DNA of 64,000 nucleotides from NCBI RefSeq assembly GCF_022345965.1, contig NZ_JAKRMU010000002.1, positions 62,001-126,000 on the forward strand, in the 5' to 3' direction. Position numbers and translations under genes: made by a program. A model generated the notes under the pieces. That model did not search any database. It saw nothing but the letters and a program-made list of their open reading frames with translations, and was not told the DNA's origin. Below are positions 33,881 to 43,382 of this stretch, one piece after another. Numbering within the stretch: the stretch's first letter is position 1; each line of letters opens with the position of its first letter. Source of the stretch: Corynebacterium sp. ACRQK (GTDB taxonomy: Bacteria > Actinomycetota > Actinomycetes > Mycobacteriales > Mycobacteriaceae).

Positions 33881-35461
33881 CTAGTCCTGCAGCCTCTCTC
33901 CGAGCTCGCCGAGCCGCTGTCCAACGCGCTTCAGCGCATCCATGGCACGCGCCGGCCCGGAGGCATCGACCATTTCCGCAGAAGGTCCCGCGGGCAGGTC
34001 GCGCAGCTGCTCCTCGCTGAGCTCGATGTCCTCGCCGCCGGGGAAGTCGGGCAGTTCTTGGTGACGCAACCAGCGGTCGAACAGCCCCTGCACCTCACTT
34101 CGGGCTACACCGTTTTCCTCGGCGACGGTGTTTGCCAGGTTCTCCAGGTCGCGAGTTTCCACCAGCCCCATGCGGTGCTGCGTGGTCCAGCGCTTGACCA
34201 TGTCGAAGAACGCCTCGTCACCCAGCAGCACGCGCAGGGCGTGGACGGTGACGGCTCCGCGCTTGTACAGCCGGTCGTCGAACATGTCGTCCGCACCGGG
34301 GTCGATCAGCAGGATGTCCTGCGGCTTCTCCGCGAGCGCCTGGTGGTGCGCCCACGCATGGTGGGCGGCGGGGATGCCTTGAGACTTTTCGAACCACAGC
34401 CACTCGGAATAGCAGGCAAAGCCCTCGTTGAGCCAAATATCCCGCCACTCAACTAGGCCGACGGAGTTACCGAACCACTGGTGGGATAGCTCATGGGCGA
34501 TCAGGCGCTCCCAGGTGTGCTTGCCGTCGGCATGATTGCAGCCAAACATGCTCATGCCCTGGGCTTCCAAGGGAATCTCCATCTCCTCGTCCGTGACCAC
34601 CACGGAGTATTCCGGGAAGGGGTAAGCTCCGAAGAGCTCCGAGTAGACCTCGACCATCTCCGTCTGCTGGCCGAAATCCTCGTTGACCAGCTCGCGGACC
34701 TGCTTGGCGTGCTCCGTGCCTTCGGGGAGCCAGCCGAACACCGGGACGGTCTTGCGGCCGAGTTCCGCGCTGCGGAAGTCGACCCGCCTGAAGGGACCGA
34801 CGTACACCGCGGCCAAGTAGGTGGCCATGGGGTAGTTGGTTTCGAATACGCGAGTTGTGTTGTTGCCCTTGTTGAACTGCTCCACCAGGGTGCCGTGGGC
34901 GATGGCGGTAACGTCCCGGTGGGCGGTGATGGCCACGCGGAACATCGCCTTTTCATCCGGCGTATCGTCGCAAGGGAACCAGCTGGGGGCGCCATTGGGC
35001 TGGCCGGCCACCAGGGCTCCGTCGTCGGTTTCCTCCCAGCCGACCTCGCCCCATTTGGAGCGCAGCGGGTGCGGGTAGCCACTGTATTTGATGGTCAGGT
35101 CAAAGGACTGATCCTCGGCGATCTCTTCTGCGAAAGTGATCGTCAGCTTGTTGCCGTTGTGCCGGAAGCGGCGGATCTTCATCGTCCCGTTGTTGGCAGC
35201 CGCCCCGTGGCCGGCGACCTCCACGCGGTTGACGGCCAAGTTGTTGGCCAGGTCCAACGTCATGGTTTTCAGCGGACGGTAGTTCTCGACCGCCAGGCGG
35301 GCCACGCCACTCAGATGGTTGGGTTCAACGTCGTAATTCAGCTGCAGGTCGTAGCGCAGCACGTGGAACCCGAGGTTGAAGTCCACGCCCGTGTAGGCAT
35401 CCCGAGCTCCGGCGATGGGGGAGCTGCGGAAAGGACGAGGCTGCTGTTGGGATTGCTTCAT
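33881..35461 (-). CDS. M1-family zinc metallopeptidase
   Basis: 526 residues. The zinc site is HELSH (His323, His327) with the third ligand Glu346 in LNEGFACYSE. The exopeptidase segment has EEMEIPLEAQGMSMFG in place of the classical GAMEN, and the N-terminal beta domain begins at about residue 20 (DAYTGVDFNLGFHVLRYDLQLNYDV). The C-terminal helical domain is short, so it is smaller than PepN (about 870 residues) and resembles actinobacterial short M1 peptidases. The start is the ATG opening MKQSQQQPRPF; the frame upstream overlaps a terminator and is not coding. Confidence 0.88.
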   Translation of the reverse strand: MKQSQQQPRPFRSSPIAGARDAYTGVDFNLGFHVLRYDLQLNYDVEPNHLSGVARLAVENYRPLKTMTLDLANNLAVNRVEVAGHGAAANNGTMKIRRFRHNGNKLTITFAEEIAEDQSFDLTIKYSGYPHPLRSKWGEVGWEETDDGALVAGQPNGAPSWFPCDDTPDEKAMFRVAITAHRDVTAIAHGTLVEQFNKGNNTTRVFETNYPMATYLAAVYVGPFRRVDFRSAELGRKTVPVFGWLPEGTEHAKQVRELVNEDFGQQTEMVEVYSELFGAYPFPEYSVVVTDEEMEIPLEAQGMSMFGCNHADGKHTWERLIAHELSHQWFGNSVGLVEWRDIWLNEGFACYSEWLWFEKSQGIPAAHHAWAHHQALAEKPQDILLIDPGADDMFDDRLYKRGAVTVHALRVLLGDEAFFDMVKRWTTQHRMGLVETRDLENLANTVAEENGVARSEVQGLFDRWLRHQELPDFPGGEDIELSEEQLRDLPAGPSAEMVDASGPARAMDALKRVGQRLGELGERLQD

Positions 35462-35491
35462 GTAAGGCACACTACTATCTGCATAGGACAA

Positions 35492-35577
35492 CCCCCGCCA
35501 CGGAGGTGGTCTGTGGCGGGGGAAGTGGTGTTTTATCTGGTTATGCTGCTTCCTTGGCGCTGTGTGAGAGCGCCAAG
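35492..35577 (-). terminator. two hairpins between the mycolyltransferase and aminopeptidase genes
   Basis: CCCCCGCCAC (35492-35501) pairs perfectly with GTGGCGGGGG (35513-35522). A second perfect stem, CCTTGGCGCT (35551-35560) with AGCGCCAAGG (35568-35577), lies closer to the mycolyltransferase stop. They probably end its transcript. Confidence 0.65.
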
Positions 35578-35597
35578 GCCGGAACGGCAATCCAGAA

Positions 35598-36830
35598 CTA
35601 GCGGGAGCCCGAGGTGGAGCCTGCCCAGTAGTCTTCCGGAGAGATCGGCTTGGCCGGCTCCAGCGGCGGGCGCTTGGCGCCCGTGCCCAGGCCGTTGACC
35701 AAGTCGGTCCAGTAGTCGCGCAGGTCATCCTGCCAGTAGCCCCACTGGTGGGTGCCGGCCGGGCGGAAGTTGTAGTTCACCGGAATGCCCAGCTTATTGG
35801 TCCGGCGGGCCAGGTCGCGGGTGCAGGCATTGGTAGCACCCTCGATGACGGCGCCTTCGAAGATCACCGGAGCTGCGGAGGAAGGCTGGCCGTTCACGCG
35901 CTCGGACCACGGCATGTCGTGCTGGCCGGGGAAGCCGGAGCTGGTGGAGACGTAGATGTTCTTCTGGCCGCGCAGCTTGTCGGCGTTAATCAGGGCATCG
36001 TTGTCGCGAGCAACCTTACCGTTGACCGGACCCCACATCTTGGTGAAGTCCGTGCCGCCACGGTTCAGAACCAGGTTGATGAACTGCGGGGTCAGACCCG
36101 TGGTGGTTGCAGCGCAGCCAGAGAAGGAACCGACAGAGTCGTAGAAGCCTGGATGGTGCTGTGCGTACAGCAGGGAGGTGGTGCCGGTCATGGACATGCC
36201 GGCGATGGCGCGCTTGTCGTTAGCCTTCAGCGCGGGCTCGATGGCCTGCGGCAGCTCGCGAGTCAGGAAGGTCTCCCACTTCTGCGGCCCCTTGATGTAC
36301 GGGGTGTTCGGCTCGGTGACCCAGTCGGTGTAGTAGGAGTATGCGCCGCTCATGGGAATCACGATGTTGGCGCCGATGCCCGGGCTGACGGCGCCCTTGT
36401 TAGCGTCATCGTTGCCACCGTAGTAGGGCACGATATCTGTCTGACGGATCCAGTTGGCGATGCCCTCGCCGCCGTCCGCGCCGTTCAGCATGTACAGGGT
36501 CGGAGCGTTGTCGCGCTTTGCCTTGTCCTTCGGCTGGATGACGACCAGTGGGATGTGGCGCTTCATCGACGGGGAGTATGCGGAGACTTCCTGCACGTTG
36601 TCGAAGCCCTGGTTGTTCCAGTACTTGAGGTTTTTACGCCACGTGGTGGAATCTGCCGGCTGGTTCGGGGTCTCGGAGTTCAGCTTCAGCGTGGCCGGCG
36701 CGATGCCGTCTGCCTTCTGGGTGGCGGAGACGCTAGCGGCCTGGGTGGCCGGCGCGGTGACCGCAACGGTTGCGAACGGGGCGATCGCAGCCGTGGCAGC
36801 GGCGAGAGTGCGGACGATGCTTCGCTTCAT
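35598..36830 (-). CDS. secreted trehalose mycolyltransferase (antigen 85/Cmt family)
   Basis: 410-residue precursor. The signal peptide MKRSIVRTLAAATAAIAPF ends near TQA-AS (about residue 36). The esterase fold has the nucleophile elbow GMSMTG (Ser213), a TDFTKMWGP acid segment and the C-terminal histidine in GTHQWGYWQDDL. Such enzymes move mycolic acids between trehalose esters and to arabinogalactan in the outer membrane of Corynebacteriales. The AGAAGGA ribosome-binding site eight bases before ATG 36830 fixes the start; the long frame upstream is non-coding. A 19-bp perfect palindrome lies 107 bases upstream. Confidence 0.93.
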   Translation of the reverse strand: MKRSIVRTLAAATAAIAPFATVAVTAPATQAASVSATQKADGIAPATLKLNSETPNQPADSTTWRKNLKYWNNQGFDNVQEVSAYSPSMKRHIPLVVIQPKDKAKRDNAPTLYMLNGADGGEGIANWIRQTDIVPYYGGNDDANKGAVSPGIGANIVIPMSGAYSYYTDWVTEPNTPYIKGPQKWETFLTRELPQAIEPALKANDKRAIAGMSMTGTTSLLYAQHHPGFYDSVGSFSGCAATTTGLTPQFINLVLNRGGTDFTKMWGPVNGKVARDNDALINADKLRGQKNIYVSTSSGFPGQHDMPWSERVNGQPSSAAPVIFEGAVIEGATNACTRDLARRTNKLGIPVNYNFRPAGTHQWGYWQDDLRDYWTDLVNGLGTGAKRPPLEPAKPISPEDYWAGSTSGSR

Positions 36831-37229
36831 AGAATTGATCCTTCTGTGGGCACGCTGGGGAAACGTCAGTAACTCTTGCCCGGGGCGTGAGGTACTCAGT
36901 CGAATGTGTGAAAAAGACCTGCAGGGTGTTTTCGGTGGATATTCGGGGAATATCCAAGAAATCCACAGCAAATCTCTAAGGACACAGGAGACTTTACCTA
37001 ATCTGCGGGAATTTTGGGAACCCAAAGGAGGAAAAACTTTCTCTATTGAACCCGAAAGCGGGGGTGTTTCCTATGGGGCTGGTGGTGCGGAAGTTAATTG
37101 GAGGGCTGGGGTGGGCTCTTTGGGAGACGGATGGCGTCAATAAGAAAAGAGAAAGGAGAAAATCAAGAGACCAAGAGCCAGACGAGCCTACTAAACACGA
37201 GCGACAAACATTAAGTACCCTTGGGGCTT
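36831..37229. promoter_or_regulatory. 399-bp divergent control region, mycolyltransferase/lpd, with palindrome at 36937-36955
   Basis: It contains a perfect inverted repeat, GGATATTC-GGG-GAATATCC (36937-36955), between the two divergent starts. Close to lpd, TTAAGT (37211-37216) could be a -10 box for a nearly leaderless lpd transcript. A short frame at 37046-37237 with an upstream AGGAGG overlaps lpd and is not supported as a gene. Confidence 0.5.
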
Positions 37230-38660
37230 GTGGCTAAAGAACATTTTGACGTAGTAGTACTCGGAGCAGGCCCTGGCGGATACGTGGCGGCGATTCGTGC
37301 CGCTCAGTTGGGTCTGAAGACCGCCGTTATCGAAAAGCAGTACTGGGGCGGCGTATGCCTCAACGTGGGCTGCATCCCCTCGAAGGCGCTGATCCGCAAC
37401 GCCGAACTTGCGCACACCATCACCAAGGAAGCCAAGACCTACGGCATCACCGGCGACAACATCTCGATGGACTTTAAGGTTGCGCACCAGCGCTCCCGCA
37501 AGGTCTCGGGCAACATCGTCAAGGGCGTGCACTACCTGATGAAGAAGAACAAGATTCAGGAAATCCACGGCCGTGGCAACTTTGTTGACGACAAGACCAT
37601 CGAGGTCTCCGACGGTGACGACGCAGGCAAGACCATTACCTTCGACAACTGCATCATCGCCACCGGTTCCGTTGTCAAGTCCCTGCCGGGCGTAGAGCTG
37701 GGCGGCAACATCGTCTCCTACGAAGAGCAGATCCTGAACGAGAACAAGCCGGACTCCATGGTCATCATCGGCGCTGGCGCCATCGGCATGGAATTCGCCT
37801 ACGTGCTGTCCAACTTCGGTGTGGACATCACCGTCGTAGAGTTCATGGATCGCGTCCTGCCGAACGAGGATAAGGACGTTTCCAAGGAAATCGCTCGCGC
37901 GTACAAGAAGCTGGGCGTGACCCTGAAGACCGGTCACAAGACCACCGCCGTCCGCGACCTGGGCGAAGGCAAGGGCGTGGAGGTGGACATCGAGTCCGCT
38001 GACGGCTCCAAGACCGAGACCCTGAAGGCAGACCGCGTGATGGTCTCCATCGGCTTCGCTCCCCGCGTGGAGGGCTTCGGCCTGGAGAACACCGGCGTGA
38101 AGCTGACCGAGCGCGGTGCGATCGACATCGATGACGAGATGCGCACCAGCGTTTCGCACATCTACGCCATCGGTGATGTCACCGCCAAGCTGCAGCTGGC
38201 ACACGTTGCCGAAGCTCAGGGTGTGGTTGCCGCCGAGATCATCGCGGGCGAGGAGACCGAGCTGCTCGGCGACTACCAGATGATGCCGCGCGCCACCTTC
38301 TGCTTCCCGCAGGTGGCATCCTTCGGCTACACCGAGGAAGCCGCCAAGAAGCAGGCAGAGGAGGAAGGCCGCGAGGTGAAGGTCGCAACTTTCCCCTACA
38401 CCGCCAACGGCAAGGCACAGGGCCTGGGCCACGCGGTGGGCTTTGTGAAGCTGGTGGCAGACGCTGAATACGGCGAGCTGCTGGGCGCCCACATGGTCGG
38501 CCCGGACGTCTCCGAACTGCTGCCGGAGCTGACCCTGGCACAGCGCTTCGACCTGACGGCCGAGGAGATCTCCCGCAACGTTCACACGCACCCGACCCTG
38601 TCGGAGGCTATGAAGGAGGCTGCCCACGGCATCGCCGGCGGCCACATGATCAACCTCTAA
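37230..38660 (+). CDS. lpd: dihydrolipoamide dehydrogenase
   Basis: 476 residues. FAD-binding [17 protein letters not shown], the redox disulfide in [13 protein letters not shown], the NAD-binding [17 protein letters not shown], and the C-terminal catalytic His-Glu in [13 protein letters not shown] are all present. It reoxidises lipoyl groups of pyruvate and 2-oxoglutarate dehydrogenase complexes. I chose the GTG at 37230, giving [10 protein letters not shown], equivalent to the C. glutamicum start; a TTG nine bases earlier is possible. lpd, a membrane protein, ramB and then sdhCAB is the C. glutamicum order, here interrupted by ace and GH65 genes. Confidence 0.95.
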   Translation: MAKEHFDVVVLGAGPGGYVAAIRAAQLGLKTAVIEKQYWGGVCLNVGCIPSKALIRNAELAHTITKEAKTYGITGDNISMDFKVAHQRSRKVSGNIVKGVHYLMKKNKIQEIHGRGNFVDDKTIEVSDGDDAGKTITFDNCIIATGSVVKSLPGVELGGNIVSYEEQILNENKPDSMVIIGAGAIGMEFAYVLSNFGVDITVVEFMDRVLPNEDKDVSKEIARAYKKLGVTLKTGHKTTAVRDLGEGKGVEVDIESADGSKTETLKADRVMVSIGFAPRVEGFGLENTGVKLTERGAIDIDDEMRTSVSHIYAIGDVTAKLQLAHVAEAQGVVAAEIIAGEETELLGDYQMMPRATFCFPQVASFGYTEEAAKKQAEEEGREVKVATFPYTANGKAQGLGHAVGFVKLVADAEYGELLGAHMVGPDVSELLPELTLAQRFDLTAEEISRNVHTHPTLSEAMKEAAHGIAGGHMINL

Positions 38661-38704
38661 GAAGGTTCGATCGGCCAGTATTTCCCTGGTTAGGTGCAGG
38701 TGGA

Positions 38705-38727
38705 GTAGGATTTCGGACAAATCCTAC
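38705..38727. terminator. hairpin after lpd
   Basis: GTAGGATTT (38705-38713) and AAATCCTAC (38719-38727) pair perfectly around CGGAC, and the outer bases partly extend the stem. No T-run follows, so it may be a weak terminator or a regulatory hairpin 25 bases before the next start. Confidence 0.45.
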
Positions 38728-38751
38728 CCCTGCCACGATTGGTGCCCAGAC

Positions 38752-39855
38752 TTGCCAGAGAAGATTGGCTTGCTGGCAGACCGAGGACTGCCAGCGGTGC
38801 GCGTGCGTGCCATGCTCCAACAGCTCGCTAAGGCCTCGGAGAGTCACGTCTCCGGGATCAAACCCATCCTCGAATTCCGCACCGGAACGCTGCCGATGGA
38901 CGAGTTCGGCAACGTCCGCCTCGCCGACACTGCCCCCGGAATCCTGCGCGACTACGGCTGGGATCGGCTGGTGTACGTCACCGACCTGCCGCTGACCACC
39001 CGCAGGCCGGTAATCAGCCAGACCGTCGAGCAGGGCAAGGCCACCATGTTGTGCCTGCCCGCCTTTGGCCTGCTGCGAGCCAAAGAAGGACTGTGGCAGG
39101 AGCTGTCGCGCCTGGTCTGCGGCAAGCACGCCGGAGCTGGCCAGCGCGAAAAGGGCGTAGACGAGATCGAGGGCGGCGACGTAGAGGCCGATACCACCCG
39201 CGTGCTCGAAGGCCGTGGGCGCACCCTGCGCCTGCTGTTGGGAATGATCCGCGGCAACCGTCCCGGCCAGTTGCTCAAGGTGCTCTCCAGCTGCCTGGCC
39301 ACGGGCGTGGCCACAGGCGGCTTCGGCATCTTCTACGGTTCTGTGTGGGAGATGTCCTACCTGATCAGCCCGTGGCGGCAGATCATGATCACCATCCTTT
39401 CCATTACACTCCTGACCTTCTGGTTGATCTACAAAAACGGCCTGTGGAATGGGGGATATAGCCGTAAGGCGGAACCATCCGTGTTGAGCGTCGGCGCCGA
39501 TGCAACCTCCACACAGCCTTCCTCCGACAGTGTCGAGTGGTGGCGCGCCCGGATGGATAACCTGGCCACCATCGGCACGGTACTGATCTCCGCTACCGGC
39601 GTCTATGCCCTGATCTACCTGACGATGCTGCTGGTCAGCGCCGCGGTTGTGCCGGTGCCCTTCTTTGAAAACAAGGTGAACTCCACTATCACGCCGCTGG
39701 ATTATTTGACACTGGCATGGTTTGCGGCGTCACTAGGTACCCTCGGCGGAGCACTCGGCTCGAGCTTCGATACCGACGAATCGGTGCGCGAAGCCACATA
39801 CAACCGCCGAGAGCTGCAGCGCAGGCAGATCGTCGGGCTTTTCGACGGCGACTAG
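38752..39855 (+). CDS. conserved actinobacterial membrane protein of unknown function (lpd-ramB neighbour)
   Basis: About 367 residues. A soluble N-terminal part (1-140; ...LVYVTDLPLTTRRPVISQTVEQGKATMLCLPAFG) is followed by four hydrophobic helices (about 175-195, 205-225, 280-305, 320-340). The position between lpd and ramB is the same as in C. glutamicum, so the gene is conserved by neighbourhood. No catalytic motif is recognised. The start codon TTG at 38752 is the first of the frame without a clear ribosome-binding site, so the N-terminus is uncertain. It is convergent with ramB. Confidence 0.7.
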   Translation: MPEKIGLLADRGLPAVRVRAMLQQLAKASESHVSGIKPILEFRTGTLPMDEFGNVRLADTAPGILRDYGWDRLVYVTDLPLTTRRPVISQTVEQGKATMLCLPAFGLLRAKEGLWQELSRLVCGKHAGAGQREKGVDEIEGGDVEADTTRVLEGRGRTLRLLLGMIRGNRPGQLLKVLSSCLATGVATGGFGIFYGSVWEMSYLISPWRQIMITILSITLLTFWLIYKNGLWNGGYSRKAEPSVLSVGADATSTQPSSDSVEWWRARMDNLATIGTVLISATGVYALIYLTMLLVSAAVVPVPFFENKVNSTITPLDYLTLAWFAASLGTLGGALGSSFDTDESVREATYNRRELQRRQIVGLFDGD

Positions 39856-39872
39856 CGCTGTTGGGGCACGAG

Positions 39873-41390
39873 TTAGTAGGGCGACACGCTCGAACGGTGC
39901 GGGTCGATCTCCAACGAGCGGTGGATCGGCGGGAATGCGCGCTGTGGGCAGTTATCGCGCGGGCACAGTCGGCAACCGGAGCCGATCGGCACCGCCGCGG
40001 AAGTGTCCTTCAGATCCAACCCGTCCGAGTAGACCGTCCGGTCGGCGTGCCGCAGCTCGCAGCCCAAACCGATGGCGAACATCTTTCCCGGCTGGCCCCA
40101 GGCCGCGCGGTGGTGGTTCACGGTGCGCGCGATCCACAGGTAGGTTCTCCCGTCTGGCATCTGCGCGATCTGCCGCATGATCTTGCCCGGGTAGCTAAAC
40201 GTCTCGTACACATTCCATAGCGGGCACGTGCCGCCGGAGTTGGAAAGGTGCAGACCCGTCGCCGACTGGCGCTTGGACATGTTGCCCGCACGGTCCACGC
40301 GCACGAATGTCCAGGGCACACCGCGCAGGCTGGGGCGCTGCAGGCTGGAAAGTCGGTGGCAGACCGTCTCGTAGCCCACGCCATATTCGCGCATGAGGAA
40401 CTCCAGGTCGTAACGCGATTCCTCCGCGGAACTATGGAACTGCCGGTAGGGCAGTAGTAGCGCTGCGGCATAGTAGCTGGCCAGGCCGCGCCGGGCGAGC
40501 GCGCGGGATTCCTCGGACTGGAAGTGCCCCAGCTCCACCAGCGAGCTGATGGTCGTTCCGGCCTCGAGGAACGCCAGCTCGGTGGCCAGCCGGAACGCGA
40601 TCTGCCCGGGGCGCATCTTTGCCGACACGTGGAGTGTCTTTTGCTTCGGGTCGAACTTGTGCTGGGTATCGCCCAGGTCGCGCGAGTAGATCACCTGCAC
40701 GTGGTGCACCTGTTGTAGCCGTTCGGCGATGATCTGTTCTGTGTGGTGTATTTGGTTCGCCCCGATGTTTATTTTGGACGCCAACTTCTCCGCCGCTACA
40801 TCCAGAACATCGATGTAGTTCTGCCGGGCGTAGAAGAAGTCGCGGACTTCCTCGTGCGGCATGGAGAACGCCTCTGGCCCGGAGGCCCGGCCGAAGAGCT
40901 CACCTTTGGGCGTGATGGAGAGGATAGCGGAGCCCTGCACGCGCTCCTCGGTGAGCAGCGAGAGGGTATCCGAGACGTTGCGATAGCGGGAGTGGAGGTC
41001 CACGAAGGCGCGAGCCAGGTCCGGGTGGTTCTTCACCAGTGCTGCGAGTTCGGTGACGTCCGCCGGGGTGGGGCTGATCTCCGGGTCTAGGGTGACGTCC
41101 TGGACTTCCGCCAGCAGGCGAGTGGAGTCTTGGTCGGCGAAGAAGGTCGGGTCGATGCCGAAGGCGGCGGTGATGCGCTCCAACACGGCGGCGGTCAGCG
41201 GGCGCCCGTCGTGCTCGATCTGGTTCACGTAGCTGGCAGAGAGGTCCAGGATCTCGGCGAGGCGGGCCTGGGAGATTCCGCGTTCCTTGCGTAGTTGGCG
41301 AAGGCGGGAGCCGACGAAGGGGCGCTCGGTATCGCGCTCTGAGTTGCGTGCAGGGGTGCGTGCAGATCTGCGTTCAGTCGGTTTTCCCAT
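39873..41390 (-). CDS. ramB: RamB, XRE-type regulator of acetate/glyoxylate metabolism
   Basis: 505 residues. The N-terminal helix-turn-helix (about 28-82, [30 protein letters not shown]) is followed by the DUF955-like domain and a C-terminal domain with the cysteine cluster GGTCPLW ... [16 protein letters not shown]. This is the architecture of RamB, the repressor of aceA/aceB and other acetate genes in C. glutamicum. Here it lies directly next to aceA, unlike in C. glutamicum. A TATACT -10 box at 41401-41406 (minus strand) lies 10 bases before the ATG, consistent with a leaderless or near-leaderless start; a GTG nine bases upstream is the alternative. Confidence 0.92.
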   Translation of the reverse strand: MGKPTERRSARTPARNSERDTERPFVGSRLRQLRKERGISQARLAEILDLSASYVNQIEHDGRPLTAAVLERITAAFGIDPTFFADQDSTRLLAEVQDVTLDPEISPTPADVTELAALVKNHPDLARAFVDLHSRYRNVSDTLSLLTEERVQGSAILSITPKGELFGRASGPEAFSMPHEEVRDFFYARQNYIDVLDVAAEKLASKINIGANQIHHTEQIIAERLQQVHHVQVIYSRDLGDTQHKFDPKQKTLHVSAKMRPGQIAFRLATELAFLEAGTTISSLVELGHFQSEESRALARRGLASYYAAALLLPYRQFHSSAEESRYDLEFLMREYGVGYETVCHRLSSLQRPSLRGVPWTFVRVDRAGNMSKRQSATGLHLSNSGGTCPLWNVYETFSYPGKIMRQIAQMPDGRTYLWIARTVNHHRAAWGQPGKMFAIGLGCELRHADRTVYSDGLDLKDTSAAVPIGSGCRLCPRDNCPQRAFPPIHRSLEIDPHRSSVSPY

Positions 41391-41465
41391 GGTGCTCACC
41401 AGTATATTCGGAGGCTTTGGGGCATGGGTGAAGTTGCCATTGGCTTCATCCGTAGTAGCCGTTTG

Positions 41466-41513
41466 TCAGAAAAGAGAAAGAGCCCGGCCAGCACTCTCGT
41501 GCTGACCGAGCCC
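41466..41513 (-). terminator. terminator after aceA
   Basis: On the minus strand a GC-rich stem (41481-41494 with 41499-41512, TCTC loop, one or two G-U pairs) is followed by CTCTTTCTCTTTTCTG. A smaller GCGGG/CCCGC hairpin lies at 41523-41540. Both follow the aceA stop. Confidence 0.75.
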
Positions 41514-41573
41514 TAGCAGTGTGCGGGTTTTTCAGCCCGCGCAGCTAGTTCCTAGCGCTTGGAAACAAGCGGC

Positions 41574-42869
41574 TTAGTGGAACTGGCCCTCCTCGGTGGA
41601 GCCCTTCAGGGCGGTGGTGGAGGAGTTCGGGTCAACGGTGGTGGCGATCTGGTCGAAGTAGCCAGCACCGACCTCACGCTGGTGCTTCACAGCGGTGAAG
41701 CCGCGCTCCTTGGCAGCGTCGAACTCGCGGTTCTGCAGGTCGACGAATGCGGACATCTGGTTGCGGGCGTAGCCGTAAGCCAGGTCGAACATGGAGTAGT
41801 TCAGAGCGTGGAAGCCAGCCAGGGTGATGAACTGGAACTTGAAGCCCATTGCGCCCAGCTCGTTCTGGAACTTGGCGATGGTGTCGTCGTCCAGGTGTGC
41901 AGACCAGTTGAAGGACGGGGAGCAGTTGTAAGCCAGCAGCTGGTCCGGGTGCTCTTCGCGGACTGCCTCAGCGAACTTCTTAGCCAGCTCCAGGTCCGGG
42001 GTACCGGTCTCCATCCAGATCAGGTCAGCGTACGGAGCGTATGCCTTCGCACGGGCGATGCAGGGCTCGATGCCGTTCTGCACGTTGTAGAAGCCCTCAG
42101 CGGTACGGCCGCCGGTCAGGAACGGCTTGTCGCGGTCGTCAACGTCGGAGGTCAGCAGGGTAGCGGCCTCAGCGTCGGTACGAGCAACAACCAGGGTCGG
42201 GGTGTTGGCAACGTCAGCTGCCAGACGTGCGGAGTTCAGGGTACGGATGTGCTGCTGGGTCGGGATCAGGACCTTGCCGCCCAGGTGGCCACACTTCTTC
42301 TCGGAGGCCAGCTGGTCCTCCCAGTGGGTACCTGCAGCGCCGGCCTTGATCATGGCCTTCTGCAGCTCGTAAACGTTCAGTGCGCCACCGAAGCCAGCCT
42401 CGCCGTCGGCAACGATCGGAACCAGCCAGTTGTCAACGGAGGTGTCGCCCTCAACGCGAGCGATCTCGTCTGCACGGGACAGTGCGTTGTTGATACGCTG
42501 AACAACGGACGGAACGGAGTTCGCCGGGTACAGGGACTGGTCGGGGTAGGTGTGGCCGGACAGGTTAGCGTCACCTGCAACCTGCCAACCGGACAGGTAA
42601 ACAGCCTTCAGGCCTGCGCGGACCTGCTGAACGGCCTGGTTACCGGTCAGGGCGCCCAGGGCGTTGATGTAGGAGTCGTCACCCTTGTTAACTGCTTCCC
42701 ACAGGATCTCAGCGCCGCGGCGTGCCAGGGTGTGCTCTTCAACAACGGTGCCCTGCAGCTCAGCGACCTGCTCTGCGGTGTAATCGCGCTCGACGTTAGC
42801 CCAGCGGGGGTTCTCGTCCCAGTCCTTCTGGATTTCTTCAGCGGTACGTGCCTTGCCGACGTTCGACAT
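41574..42869 (-). CDS. aceA: isocitrate lyase
   Basis: 431 residues, as in C. glutamicum. The catalytic motif [13 protein letters not shown], the YNCSPSFNW substrate loop and the N-terminal [12 protein letters not shown] are present. It cleaves isocitrate to glyoxylate and succinate, opening the glyoxylate shunt needed for growth on acetate and fatty acids. The start is the ATG opening [12 protein letters not shown] with AGGAAG upstream; the frame before it is leader. It is divergent from aceB with a 513-bp control region between and lies directly downstream of nothing else on its strand, so it is monocistronic before the terminator. Confidence 0.97.
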   Translation of the reverse strand: MSNVGKARTAEEIQKDWDENPRWANVERDYTAEQVAELQGTVVEEHTLARRGAEILWEAVNKGDDSYINALGALTGNQAVQQVRAGLKAVYLSGWQVAGDANLSGHTYPDQSLYPANSVPSVVQRINNALSRADEIARVEGDTSVDNWLVPIVADGEAGFGGALNVYELQKAMIKAGAAGTHWEDQLASEKKCGHLGGKVLIPTQQHIRTLNSARLAADVANTPTLVVARTDAEAATLLTSDVDDRDKPFLTGGRTAEGFYNVQNGIEPCIARAKAYAPYADLIWMETGTPDLELAKKFAEAVREEHPDQLLAYNCSPSFNWSAHLDDDTIAKFQNELGAMGFKFQFITLAGFHALNYSMFDLAYGYARNQMSAFVDLQNREFDAAKERGFTAVKHQREVGAGYFDQIATTVDPNSSTTALKGSTEEGQFH

Positions 42870-43382
42870 GTAGGGGGTCACTTCCTTACTAATTAAGGGG
42901 AGAGTTATGTCTTGGTCCCTGCCCGGGGGTTCCTGGCGGGGGGACACTGAGTCGCATATTCGAATCCCTGACAGTGCTTTCCAGCGCAGCCAGGTGAAGT
43001 CTGCGTTCTGTGTCTCTACCTATGAGAGTACCAACCGAAATAACCACGTCAATGCCGGTCAGGGGGATATTTCTGTGTGGGGGTGGCTCCTCTTTTTGTG
43101 AATCTTGTAAAGATTTTCTCCACACTATTTCTAAGTGAGGCCTTAACGTGTAAACGTGATGTGGCTCTCTTGCTGCGCTTATAGGTGTGGTGCGCCACGG
43201 GTTGAATCGTGGTGTCACAAAGAAAAAGAGGAACAACCTTGCCCGATATTCCCCGTCGGTGGGGGTGGGAAAAATGCAATCTATGACCAACTTCATACCG
43301 ATCGTGAGGGAACTCACCTAGTCTTTGAGGATAAAGACCTTTAAATAGGTAAATCGATTGATATGTGAGGAGCCACGTCACT
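42870..43382. promoter_or_regulatory. 513-bp divergent aceA/aceB control region
   Basis: No gene is supported here. The same 10-mer GTGGGGGTGG occurs at 43077-43086 and 43259-43268, which fits the G-run binding motif of the activator RamA. TTGTAAAG near 43108 is a poor match to the RamB motif. The aceB ribosome-binding site GAGGAG lies at about 43367-43372. In C. glutamicum the aceA-aceB gap is a known target of RamA, RamB and GlxR; the specific sites here are inferred. Confidence 0.5.

Noticed and set aside
37046-37237. 63-residue frame with an AGGAGG upstream, before lpd
   Set aside because: Overlaps the lpd start, has a basic random-looking sequence, and lies in the lpd promoter region.
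37191-38720. 509-residue minus-strand frame opposite lpd
   Set aside because: Leu/Val/Asp/His-rich composition typical of the complement of a strongly biased gene; lpd on the plus strand has every expected motif.
41559-42896. 445-residue plus-strand frame opposite aceA
   Set aside because: Repetitive Val/Gly/Gln/Leu composition and full overlap with a clear isocitrate lyase gene.
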